Below, in pieces: positions 22,588 to 33,789 of a stretch of DNA of 64,000 bases; positions within the stretch are counted from its first letter, which is position 1; every line of letters starts with the position of its first letter. Source of the DNA: Dasypus novemcinctus (Eukaryota > Chordata > Mammalia > Cingulata > Dasypodidae); assembly GCF_030445035.2 (NCBI RefSeq), contig NC_080680.1, positions 96,291,157 to 96,355,156 of the forward strand, in the 5' to 3' direction. The position numbers and the translations under genes were made by a program. The notes beneath the pieces were generated by a model. It was given only the letters and a program-made list of their open reading frames with translations. It did no database searches and was not told the DNA's origin.

Positions 22588-24578
22588 AGATAGATACACA
22601 ACCAATTTTAATTTTACGTATTTTATTTCAATTTTGAAGTGTTTTCATACACACAAAAATAATTGGCATGCAGTAGTTGTCCTAAGATGAAACACAGTCA
22701 CCTTATCAAAAAAAATGTTGCATGTATTTTCACACAAGTTTTAAAAAATTGTTTATCCTGAACATAAAAACTTGTAACAATTTCAATTAATCATGTAAGA
22801 CTTCTTACTTATAGTTTTCCCCTGGCAAAGATCCATGAAAAAAATATGCAGGCAACTAATCCATCAGTCACAACATAATCCTGGATCATTCCCACACCAA
22901 ACCAGATGCTCCTTTAATTTTAAACCCATCATCAGAGACCAACGGAAAATCATTTCATGTTATACAAAATTCACATGTGCCAAAAATTAAAGATCCAAAA
23001 GAAGTAAAAACAAAACCCTACTACTGACACTGAGTTCAGTACTCAATTAAGTAATGGCCCAAACTGCCACTAATCAAAAATAAAGTAATGGCTATATATC
23101 ATTGCAATGAACTCCAAGAGGTTTTAACCCTTTGGCAATAGAAATCCAGGTTTTTCCCATTGCGTGAACATATACTTCTTACATGTCAAGAGTGGAGAAA
23201 GTGAACATGCCAACAATAAAAAGAAAAAGAGCTACCATTTGCTGAAACACCCAGAGAATTTGCTTTAGTAGAGACTTCTTACAAGGTTAGGCAGAAACCA
23301 AAAACTGGTTACTAGCTGCTTGTGTCATCAATTTAAGTGGAGGTTATTGAGTCTTAAGTTTCAATGTAAAAATTTAGGGGGAAAAAAGTGTGTTGGGGAA
23401 AGTCATATCTTTAAAGCAAAAACAAGAAAGAAAATATAAAAACACCCAACCACAGTAGGATACTCCAGAGAGCTGTGCCATTAGGATGGGCAGAAAATGT
23501 CAAGATGAAGACTGTTGTTTCTCATAAGAACTCAACAAAATTAATCTTTAAATGACTTGAATTGCAAGAGAGATCCAGAACCAAAGAATGCAGTCATTTT
23601 AGTAAAGTACTATCAGACTTCGTGCTGAATTCTTGAACAAAATGCATTTTATTATAAATACAAAAACAAAAAAGGCATAAAAAAGGACTATACCCCTATA
23701 CTTTACTTACAGTGCTTTAGTTGGAAGGACCTGTGTAATGGAGGTAGAATTCAAATAAGTAATAATGCCAATCAAACCACAAAATTTCATTATAACTTTC
23801 CGAAGATGTTTTTTCACTTATATAACTATTAATAAAAAAGAAACACAAGCTGTGAATGCACAGTTCAGAAAATAAAAACATAGAAACTAAAGACATTATT
23901 GTGACCAAGATGTTTGGTAAACAGTGAGAGCTGAGAAAAAGGCATTTAAACAAACCTCTGAACTCTTCAGGTGTTAGATGAGTCCCAATGTCACTAGAAC
24001 AAGAGCTTCAACGAAGGACCAAAGGACCACTCTGCTGTTGTGTTGTCATGGAAACCTCTGCGTATTCTCTCCCAAACTTACATGTACTTGTCTTCGTGCT
24101 TTACAGTTGTCATCGCCAGTGCTAGCTCATTAATCATTACTTTCAGAATGTTCTAGTGAGCTTCTCTTTCCATGACTTGTCCTTCCGGGGCCTCCTTGAT
24201 ACCAGTGGCGAACATCATTATCTTTGAAGTCAGGGCTGACATCCTAATACTAAACAAAGCTTATATGTTCCATCCACATGAGCAGAAAATGTGTATTTCT
24301 GACTGGACTCTTGGTCTCCTTTATAAGTTCCTTTATTATCAGGCCCTGTAGTCCACATCGATGTACAGGAAGCCGCCTTCGGTCACCTCTAAGATGGGGT
24401 TCATCTTGGTGCCTGAGGGAACCCGCTGGAAGAAGCACTCCGGCCTGGGCATCGGTGCCCGAGCGTGAGCAGCTCTGGGAGCTTCGCGGTGGTGGGGGTG
24501 GGGCCCAGGCCAGAGCCCGGAACGCGACCTCTAGAGCCGCCCCCACCGCTGCCTTCTCACCGGCGCCTTTCTCTCAAA
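22588..24578 (-). pseudogene. TMED2: TMED2 (p24 family) processed pseudogene
   Basis: Read on the minus strand, 24452 to about 23945 matches the p24 cargo receptor TMED2 across frame changes. It begins near the mature N-terminus ([25 protein letters not shown]), continues with the GOLD-domain phrase HVDGTYKLC, then KEAPEGQ and INELALAM. It ends with a decayed membrane helix and cytoplasmic tail. Stops and at least two frameshifts break it, and the signal-peptide end (24453-24545) is unrecognisable. The parent is a Golgi-ER vesicle cargo receptor with several introns; none is present here, so this is a retrocopy. The AT-rich 22590-23944 part is taken to be its long 3' UTR (inferred). The solo LTR abuts or splits its 3' end. 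I could not fix a target-site duplication. Confidence 0.75.
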
Positions 24579-24581
24579 AGG

Positions 24582-24602
24582 TTTATTATTATTATTATTA
24601 TT
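24582..24602. repeat. (ATT)n microsatellite
   Basis: Six to seven ATT units at the junction between the TMED2 copy and resumed duplicon sequence. Confidence 0.8.
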
Positions 24603-25419
24603 TTCTTTACTTTCAGGTTTACAGTTTAGTGATATTGATTATATTCACTCTACTGTGCTACTAGCACCCAAATACATTGCCTAAACTTTTTTTTTTTAAA
24701 TCACTCATTCTGCAGAAATTCTGCCCCCATTAAGCATAACTCCCAATTAATCTTATCACCTTGTTTCCCAGCACTGCAGTGACAAATCCCACAGACTGCC
24801 GTGGTTAATTATAGGATTTCCTGGCTCACAGTTTTGGAGATAAGAAACCAAGGCATCATCAAGTCCTTGCTTCCCGCTGAAGTCTGTAGATTGGCCCAGA
24901 CTTGTGAAATCCTTGTGGTTCCTGGTCTTCTATCTGCCTCCTGTTACCTGGAGATCTCACCCCTTATACCTTCTCTTTAGGTTTTCTCTGATTTTGGCTT
25001 CTGAATGACCTCTTTTATAAGGCATCCAGAAATGCAGTTTAAGACCAACCCTGATTCCACTTGGCCACATGTAAATAGACGTGCACACCATAACTGATAA
25101 TACATCTCCATAGGGTCTTATTTAAAGGGGGTACACAGCTGCAAGAATGCTGTTTGCGCAGCAAAAAATAATTCATTTCAGAGTCTAGAATTAAGCAGGC
25201 ATATCTAGGCCGTACCCACCAAGTCTCACATAGAGAAAAAATACATTTTACACTGGTTTGGAAATTTATTAATGGGATTCACTGCTCTGTGCTCTTCAGA
25301 TGGAGTCTTTACACAGGCACAAATGTGCAGATAATAAAGCCAAAATCTTTCCAATATATTTATATTTTAGCAAATCATCAGACACAATGCATTATCTAGC
25401 AAATGCTTTTAAGCATTCT

Positions 25420-25523
25420 TGGGAGTGGATGTAGCTTAAGTGATTGAATGACTTCTTCCCAAGTACCTCCAAAAAAAAAGTCCCCAGTACCTCAAAATAA
25501 ATAAATAAATAAATAAAATGGTC
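25420..25523 (+). mobile_element. Short tRNA-derived SINE, internally deleted
   Basis: It starts gggagtggatgtagctta, a tRNA-like A-box head of xenarthran SINEs. It runs through cttcccaagtacctcc and ends in an (AAAT)n tail. It is flanked by agcattct and agtattct. Copy A near 14775 shows the uninterrupted site (gataagcattctgaattcc), which proves it is an insertion. Confidence 0.7.
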
Positions 25524-26822
25524 AGTATTCTGAACTCCTTTACCTTCCCTTTAACACTTGGCAATACACTTAACTATTTACTTACTATACTATAGAAAAT
25601 GAAAGGCAAAATTCTAGAAATATCAAAATTTTGTTGCTATCCATTTACATGCAGCATGCACATTGTGATTTCTCATTAAATTTCAAATTCCTATGTTATG
25701 ATATTTTTCTAGAGTAGCTTTCAACACATATTGAGATTAAGCTGAAAGGATCAAATGAAAATACATTTTTTCTAAACCAATACTAACAAATATCATACCA
25801 TATTTGAGAATTCTATTCTTTTCTATATGGTATCTGTAACTTAAATAGTAAAAAAAGATGTAGCATACACAAAATGTGAGATCATGCAGACCTCTCATCA
25901 AAATCTAAAAGTGCTTCTCTTCTTAAAGAAGGAACATATATTGGCAATGAACATATTCCTTCAGAAAAAGGGGTGTATATATTTTGATATCATACAAGTC
26001 ATTCATATCTTTACAACATACAAGGCAGTTCCTTAACATGATTAGGAATATTGTTCTCACACTTGACTTTACAAAAATTGGGATCACAGCAATGCTCTAG
26101 ATGAAGGGAACAGAAAGTATATTTCAAGCTAATGCAATTGTTCATGAAAATTAACACAGAATATCTGTGAACCTGCATGATTTGAATTCTGTGGATTCTA
26201 GAAAATACGCAGGGAAGAAAAATCTGAGCAGTGGTTAAAAAAAAGGAAGGGAATGTTGTAAAGGAGGCTGGAGTGTACCAAATACAAAGGCAGACACTGT
26301 ATTTTACTGCATAAAAATCATCCCAAAAGGACTTTTTTTAATATCATACTATTGTCAGTTGGCCTTTTGGGCATTAGCTTGGCTCAGTTGGATGATGCTA
26401 CTGGTCGGGTAGGGCTCCGCTGATCTATGCAGGGGGTCACTTGGCTTGGCAATCAACTAGTCAGTCACTTGGGGTGGCTGGTTACTTCCTGATGTGTTTT
26501 ATTCTCTATGTGGTCTCTTATCTTCAGGCAGCCTAGCTTGGGCTTTCTCACATGGTGGTCTCAAGTTCCAAGAGCTATTGGAACAGAATCTGTAAAGGCA
26601 AAGAAGTTGACATTCACCCTCGTGATATCACTTCCAATGAATCTAGTAGTCAAAGCAATTCACAGGCCCTGTCCATATTTAAGGGGTGGGAAATAGACTC
26701 CACATCTAAAAAGGGACTGCATAGTATTGTGCCTACATTTGCAATCTATAATTTTCACCTATCAACTTTTTAAAATAGAAATCACTGGACATCAAAAAGA
26801 GAATTAAGCGCATGAACAGCTG

Positions 26823-27742
26823 TCACTTCAAAAAAGTAAAATCAGAGCCAATTTCCTGTCTCTATTCCTGAGGCTGAGATGAAAGGGTTCAGCATGGGTG
26901 TCACACCATATATATAACAGAGGCAATTATTTCCTTGATATTTGAGTTGTTTGAAGAATGAAAGAAGTAAACAGTGGCAAGAGTCCCATAGTATAGAAAT
27001 ACCACAGAGAGGTGGGAACCGCAGGTGGACAAGGCTTTACATAAGACCTTGGTGGATGGGACCTGCAGAATGGTGCCATAATGCAGATATAAGAGCCTGA
27101 AATAGAACTCACTGACAGGAAGAAAATCACTCCTTCCTCAGTAAAGACGATTATCTCATTGAGGGAAGTGTCTAAGCAGGACAGCTTCAGAAGAGTTGTG
27201 AGAGCACAGAAGAAGTGGGTCATGGTATTGTCAGCACAGAATGAGAGTTGAGCCAAAAGCAAGGTATGCAATAGGGCATGGGCACAAGAGAGGAACCAGG
27301 ATCCAGCCACCAACAAGACACACAGCTCCTCCCTCATGATGGTGGTATAGTGCAGAGGGAGACATATGACCATGTACCTGTCATAGGCCATTGCTGCAAG
27401 AAGAAAACTGTCAACAGAAACAAATAATATGTAAAAATACATCTGAGAAATATACTCCCCGTAAGGAATTGGTTTGTGATTAGTAGGAATGTCCATCAAC
27501 ATCCTGGGGACAGTACCAGATGAGAAAGAGGCATCAGTGAAGGCCAAGTGGCTGAGGAAGAAGTACATGGGGGTGTGGAGGCAAGAGTCCAGCCTAATGA
27601 GCAGGATGATGAGCAGGTTCCCCAGCACCGTGGTGAGATACATGCCCAGGAAGAGGGTGAAGAACACGCCCTGCTGCTCTGGTCAGATGGGGAGTCCCAG
27701 GAGGAGGAATTCAGACACGCTGCTCTGGTTTTCCCACTTAAT
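26823..27742 (-). pseudogene. OR1J: Olfactory receptor pseudogene, OR1J-like
   Basis: The same receptor type as 16118-17059, but broken in several places. The start codon position (27740-27742) reads ATT. Codon 20 is TGA (near 27683). One-base deletions shift the frame near 27070-27080 (after SYICI), near 26905-26912 (before the PMLNP motif) and near 26885 (inside FIYSLRN). The C-terminal coding end is also shortened. Helices 1 to 5 remain readable in one frame, with [28 protein letters not shown] and LSFCADNT. The ICLPLHY motif differs from the usual ICHPLHY. Several independent lesions mean it has been dead for some time. Confidence 0.9.
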
Positions 27743-28254
27743 ACTGCTCCTTTCTTTATTGGGGAATAAGAAAAGTAGGAAATGTCAAGGAACTAAAAGT
27801 AGGGAACATACCCATAACATTATGGTAAAGTTCTTTTTAGTATGAAGTTATTAATATTTAGGTATACATTTACTTCTCACACTGGTGATACATGAATCAC
27901 AGGTCTCTCACATTATCTCTGCAATGATGCATTAAGACGTACAATGAAAACAGGATTTCCTTCCATGGAGGGTAGATTACATTTTCTTCACTCAATCAAT
28001 AAATATAAGAATAACAGCCTTATTTCAGAATATACACTAGGCACTAAATTGGGAACAAGAAATGCCATGTCTCTGTGTCTGTGTGCCAGGTCCTGTGCTG
28101 AGTAATCTTTTTTCCTCATTTAACCCCTAAAAAGGGATTTTGAAGTACCAATAGTTGTCCCTTTTTACCAGTAAAAAAAAGTAAAATCTAAGAGACCTGA
28201 AGTCTCTCCATTAGTTACAAAACCTGAAAGGACTGGCAGAAAATTATACTCTCT
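27743..28254. other. 5' flank of the receptor pseudogene, nothing recognised
   Basis: AT-rich DNA with no frame of note and no repeat that I recognise. It would contain any upstream exon of the dead receptor. Confidence 0.3.
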
Positions 28255-28930
28255 TTTGCCTTATAGCAGATACTGAGAATATGATTCCTGCCCACTGGTG
28301 AAGTCACAGATTACACTCAGACCTTAAATCTAATGGGATTTGCCCATTAGATTTTGGACAGCTTTGAACCCATGACCCCTTTTTTCCTCCCAAATTCTAT
28401 CCTACACCAGTCCTCTACTGTAGTTTGGAAGTAGATAACATGTTTTCTAGGGTTCACAGGTCTACATCTGGAAATAAATTTTTAGTTTGGATGGTCTATA
28501 CCAAGAATGATTTAGATGAGATTTGTGACATAAAGTTGTTACTGGCTTGGCTTAAGACTTATGTGATATTGGGAAGAGGTGAATGTTTTTTTGACTGTTA
28601 TCACAACATGCTATTTAGAGATTCAGAGATCAGACTGTTATGAATTGAATCATGGGCCCCACAAAGATATATTCAAGTCCTAACCCCTGGGTCTGTAGAT
28701 TTGAACTCTTTTATAAATAAGATCTTTGGGGATGCTATTAGTTAAGATTAGGCAAACCTGAATTGGCCTTATTCCAATATGCTTGGAGTACTTATTAGCA
28801 AGAAACTGTACACTGTGGAGGAAGAACAAAAGTTCATGTGACAGTGGTAGAGACTGAGTTATGGATTTCCAGCAGGAAAGTATAATCTTTGAACACCTTA
28901 CTTTTGGACTTTTGAATCCAAAAGTTGGAG
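28255..28930 (+). mobile_element. MaLR 3' interior plus LTR, old
   Basis: 28255-28635 carries the end of a MaLR interior (ccttaaatctaatgggattt, ttggaagtagataacatgtt). It is followed by a TGTTATGAATTGAATCATGG start typical of MLT1-type LTRs. The 3' limit is unclear. Confidence 0.6.
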
Positions 28931-28989
28931 ATGATAGTTTTCTATTGTTTAAGTCAACCAAGTCAAATGAAGGAGCATGACTTAAGCTT

Positions 28990-29460
28990 TCTATATCCTT
29001 ACTGGTGTTCCATTTATTCAATAAATTCAGTTGAGAATTGTATAATGAAATATTTGACTATAATTGCAGATATGTCTACTACTCCTTGCAGTGCTATGAG
29101 ATTTTGATATACGTGTTTGGAAGATCTGTTATTTGGAGCATAAATGTTTAGAATTATTATGTACTATTGATTAATTGATACATTTATCATTTTGAAATGT
29201 TCATTCTCCCTGCAAATAATTTTGCTGTTATTTCTAATATTGATGTACACAACCCAGGTATTTTTATTAGGGTTAGCATGATATATGTTTTTGCATTCTT
29301 TTATTTATTTGTCCTTATTCTCTTGTACCAGAAGATAAAAACATATCTTTTATGGCAATTGGTAGGTACCAACTATCTGATTTTATTGGCATAATTGTGG
29401 AGGATAACACCTTGAATGGAATTCTGGATGTCAAAAAATAGTTCCTGGTACTGCTGTAAG
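28990..29460 (-). mobile_element. Old L1 fragment, antisense
   Basis: The phrases tttggaagatctgttatttgg, ttgatacatttatcattttga and ttagggttagcatgatatat are the antisense of the conserved 5' half of L1 ORF2. The right part continues in parallel with window bases 150-260. Confidence 0.5.
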
Positions 29461-29464
29461 AAAT

Positions 29465-31640
29465 ATTAACAATAAACCTATTGTAAACCATAATGTAACT
29501 AAAAATTTAGAAAAATATACAGTTTAAAATATAAACCATAATGTAAACCAAAATGGAACCATGTTTGATAGTTATGTTTCAATATCTGTACATCAGCTGC
29601 AGCAAATGTAACATGAACATGTAAAAAGATCATTGCTGGGTAAGGGGGAAAAGGGTTTGATGTTGGATATATGGGAGTCCCCTATACTGTGTATGTAACT
29701 TCACTGTGATCTAAAACTTTTTTGAAGACAAAATTAAAAATTTTTTTAAAAAGGCTATAGACACTGAGGAAGGAATGAAATAAATTCCCTTGGCCCTGCA
29801 CATACAGGGCAACACCTATTACAATGCTGAAAGGCAAAACATCAAAAACAAAGTTTCATGATTTTTTTTTATTTATTAATACCCTAATTTATTTTTTATT
29901 TTATTTTATTTTCTAAATTAGTATGTATTCTGTTTCTAAACTTTAAACCTATCATTACTATTTCATTTTCCTACTAATTGAATTTGGCAACACATTAGGC
30001 TTCATTTTTGAAGAAGTTTTGGACTACAGAGGAGTCCAAATATGGCAGGGAGGGAACACTGGTGTGGGGTGTTATTGAAGGGGGATACATGGTTGGGAAA
30101 GAATTTTCCAGGGCATGTATATAGGGTATATAAAAATGTTTGGATATTCGTTGTGTATTTTCATAGTAGTTAGAGTTACAAACAACAACTGAGAGAGTGC
30201 TGAGTTCCTAGCCAGGGGACTGTGGTCACATTCCCAAATGGAACAGCAACAATCCCCCAAGTACAAGGGCAAACTAGTGAAGAAGGAAGGTCCAATGATG
30301 AACCCTTGATACTGATGACTGTGTTTATGAGCCTGTGTGCCTGAAATTTGAACTAGGCCTAGAGCTACAGGGTGCCTAAGAGTTATCTCCTGAGAGTCTC
30401 CATGTTGCTCAAATGTGGCCACTATCTAAGCCAAACTGAGCACATAAATGCAGTATCTTCCCCCAGAGTGGGACATGACTCCCGGGGATGTGCCCCCCTC
30501 GTGCCATGAGATTACTACCAATAACCAGCTAGTGATTCAACTAGAAAAAGGCCTTGAATAAAAGGAGAAAATGGTAAAGACAAATGAGTTTTTATGGCTA
30601 AGAGACTTCAAAATTTATTGAGAGGTTATCAGAGGGGTCACGCTTATGCATGTCTCAGCAGGATCCCAGAGAGTGCCAAAGTAGATACACCCCTGAGTAC
30701 TGGTGCTACTGAGGACTATAGAGTCACATAGGTTCTCTGGTCATGGCAGATGCTGGAGTTGAGTACCTTGTCAGTGGGCCCTACTTTGGAATTTGTGCTC
30801 CTGAATGTGATGGAGTTGGACTCAGATGTGATCTTTCTACATATACCTATTCTATCACTTTTACTGATCCTATGGTTGGTGCTGGCATTGGTATATACTC
30901 AGGAGACTTGAATCTCTGGACTTGCCATGTGCCAGCTGGGCCATGAGCCTCCACAGAGTTGAAAATCCTGCTCTCCAGTTCTTTGGACACACTCAGATCA
31001 GCTAACAGGGAGGTGAAGATGGTCAACCACCACACCAGGGAACCAAGAGTGAGTACAACTGCAAGCAAGAGAATTGCATTCATTAGCCATGTGGGATCTA
31101 AGCCCCCTCTCAATTTAGAGATGGAGTGGACATCACCATCCCAGCATCCACAAGGTGGAGAAATAAAATATGGATTAGAGTGGACTTAGTGATATTCTAC
31201 TATAGAACTGTTGTGACAGTAGCAATGGCAAAAATTGTATCATTGTTGTGGAGACAGTGGCCACAGTAGTTGCTGAGGGCAGGAAGAGGGAAGAAGAGTT
31301 GTGATGTGGGGGCAGTTTGGGGACTTGGAGTTGTCCTAAATGATATTGCAGGAACAAATGCTGGACATTATATATCCTGCCATAACCCACTGAATGGACT
31401 GGGGAGAGTGTAAACTACAATGTAAACTATAATTCATGCGGTGCAGCAGTGCTACAAAATGTATTCTATTCACCAAATGCAATGAATGTGCCAAAATGAT
31501 GAAAGAAGTTGTTGGTATGGGAGGAGTGAAGGGTAGAGTATGGGGTATATGGGAACCTCATGGATTTTTTTAATGTAACATTTTTTGTGATCTATGTATC
31601 TTCACCAATAAAACAATGTGATTAAATGTGTTTAAGAAGA
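29465..31640 (+). mobile_element. L1 3' UTR fragment, about 2.2 kb
   Basis: The fragment is collinear with most of the 3' UTR at 56400-58290. It starts with the gtaaaccataatgtaa words and goes through ggtgttattgaaggggg, cccaagtacaagggc, gtgatggagttggactcag and nearly to an A-rich end. No ORF2 is attached. It shows that the long UTR belongs to a family and is not a peculiarity of one insertion. Two frames on the plus strand (30743-30946 and 30959-31189, same frame, one TGA between) and one on the minus strand (30847-31113) are open. Confidence 0.75.
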
Positions 31641-31815
31641 GAAAATTCATGTTATACATATGTTACCAGAATAAAAATTTTAAAAATTAAATCCAGGAAC
31701 ATGTTTATGGAGTAGGTGGGCAGGGCTTATCTGTCTTACAAAAACATTGGATGAAGAGCAGAAGATGTCCAATGTAGCTGTTTAGGGGTTCTGCAGAACA
31801 GGGGAAGGCCCTTGG

Positions 31816-33405
31816 ATTAGTCAGCCAAAGGGGTGCTGATGCAAAATATCAGAAATTGGTTGGGTTTTATAAAGGGTATTTATTTGGGGTAAGAGCTTAG
31901 ATACCAGGCCAAAAAGCATAAGTTACTTCCCTCACCAAAGTCTATTTTCACGTGTTGGAGCAAGTTGGTTGTTGACGTCTGTGAGGGTTCAGGCTTCCTG
32001 TATTCCTCCCTGCCAGGGTCTTTCTTCCTTCTGGGTTCAGGGTTCCTCTCTTCCTGGGGCTTCAGCTTAAGGCTTTAGCATCAAACTCCAACATCAAAAC
32101 TTTTCAATGGCTTGCCCAACAGCCATTTTCTTGGTTCCACCCTCATCAAGCATCTGGGTGTTGACCAAGCTCCAGACCGCTCACTCCAAGAGTGTTGGGG
32201 TGATTGCCACACCTTACCCAATCTTTGGGTTAGAGTCTTAACCCCCTAGTACTGTGACAAGAAGACAACATTCACCCTAAATTTTAGCATATAGGCTCAA
32301 CCATCTCAGAGCAATGAGTTGACCACCTGGCCTTCCCTAACTTTTTGGGGACAGGTCCACCCCTCTCAGAACTGTGGGGTGCTGACCTTAACTGCCCTAA
32401 TCCTTGGGGAATGTGCTCCACCCTATCTATACTCTTGGGCAGCAAAATTCTCCCAGAACATTGGATGGGAACATCCACCCTCTTCAACTGCTGAAGCAAA
32501 CTCACCATCTCTGTACACATGGGTAGTGTTCCTCTCTTGACCCAAGATGATGTCCTAATTCCAGATCTCAAATTCCATAGTTTTCTCTTGAAGTCATTTC
32601 CCCTTCAATCTCTCCTTTCCCTGTCCCCTTTTTTCCAGGCTGGCAGTAGTTTTGCTCATACAACTCTATCAAAAAGTCTGTTGGTTTAGCATGCAAGAAA
32701 CAGGGGTCCAAGCCATCAGACAGTAAGACTTTCCACAAGTCTTCCAAGATAATTGCCTCTCCAATTCTGATTTGTGAGTTCCAAGTTTAGTTAAATTCTC
32801 CAATGGGGCACTTTCATCTGGGAGCTTGATTTCCAGAGGCTTGGAATTTCCAGAATCAGTTTCTGTTTGTTTTGTGCCCGACAGTTCAGTCCTCAGCATA
32901 TCTCTGTCATCTAGCATTTTGCTATAAGATGCAAGTAGAAGCCAAACCACATTCTCTGGACTTACTTTGGGAATTTCTTCAGCTAATTGCCCAGGCTCAC
33001 CATTTTCAAATTCTATGTTCTGTAAAATACCAGGAGTTAATCTTGCTAAGTTCTCTGCAACTTTAAAACATGGATTGCCTTTCCTCCAGTTTCCAATAAT
33101 AGTTTCACTATTAACTTCTAAGGCATCATAAAAAGTCTCTTTCGCATCCATCTCACAATTATTTCCTTCTAAGTCCTTATCAAAAGTAACTTTAGGCTCC
33201 AAATTGCTAACAACAGTCTCTGCAAAGCAATTTAGGTCTTTTCAATCAAGCATTTTACAATTCCTCTAAAAAATACCCCTTATGCATTTATAAAACCATT
33301 CTAGCATTTTGGTAATTGCAGGAGTGCTTCCCCACTCCTTGGTACCAAATTCTGTAGTACTCAGCCAAGGGGTGCTGATGCAAAATATCAAAAATTGGTT
33401 GGTTT
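31816..33405 (-). mobile_element. MaLR-like element, minus strand
   Basis: The plus-strand word gtcagccaaaggggtgctgatgc at the left end recurs as tcagccaaggggtgctgatgc at 33362, marking the two LTR ends. Between them lies the interior, starting on the minus strand with tttggtaccaaggagtgggg and collinear with 976-2118. The upstream LTR is cut short at 33405 by an L1 fragment. An AATAAA-bearing LTR end lies at 31850-31880. Confidence 0.65.
32669..33202 (-). other. 177-codon open frame in the MaLR interior
   Basis: The frame is uninterrupted for 177 codons and hydrophilic, rich in Glu and Lys, with no motif that I recognise. The equivalent stretch at 1150-1620 is full of stops. It corresponds to the region of MaLR elements thought to descend from gag. 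It is most likely a chance survival in a less decayed copy; no zinc knuckle or other gag hallmark is visible. Confidence 0.4.
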
Positions 33406-33745
33406 TTACAACCAGGCCCAGGGCCTGGCCATCACGTGGACAGTCCAGAGATTCAGGTCTCCTGACTATACATCAACCCCAGTGCCAACCACAGGTCCAG
33501 TAAAAGTAAGAAGCATGTGTAGAAAGGTCATATCTGAGTCCAACTCCATCACACTCAGAAACACAAACTCCAAAGTAGAGCCAACTGACATGGCCCTGAC
33601 TCCAGAGCCATTTGCCATGACCATAGAACCTGTGGGTCTCTGCAGCCCTCAGGAGAACCAGCACCTGGGTTTCCATCTACCTTGACTGTCTCTGGTACCC
33701 TGCTGAGGCATGCATAAGCATCACCCTTCTGATGACCTCCCAAAA
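33406..33745 (-). mobile_element. L1 3' UTR fragment, minus strand
   Basis: On the minus strand it reads gtgatggagttggactcaga, then the cccactgg/gtatagtcaggagac region. It matches 57500-57680 and 30740-30930. It truncates the LTR of the neighbouring MaLR element. Confidence 0.65.
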
Positions 33746-33789
33746 ATCAATTCATCACATACAAATGACACTTGATAATACTAAGTGTC

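Larger units (their letters stand above)
21420..27742. repeat. Duplicon copy B carrying the broken olfactory receptor
   Basis: The parts 21420-21640 and 24585-27742 align with copies A and C. Interposed at about 21640-24580 is DNA lacking in the other copies: a TMED2 retropseudogene and a solo LTR. A short SINE at 25420 is also private to this copy. Confidence 0.65.

Noticed and set aside
22034-22593. Frames of 110-182 codons on both strands
   Set aside because: They lie in the GC-rich solo LTR, contain its internal repeats, and resemble no protein. High GC removes stop codons.
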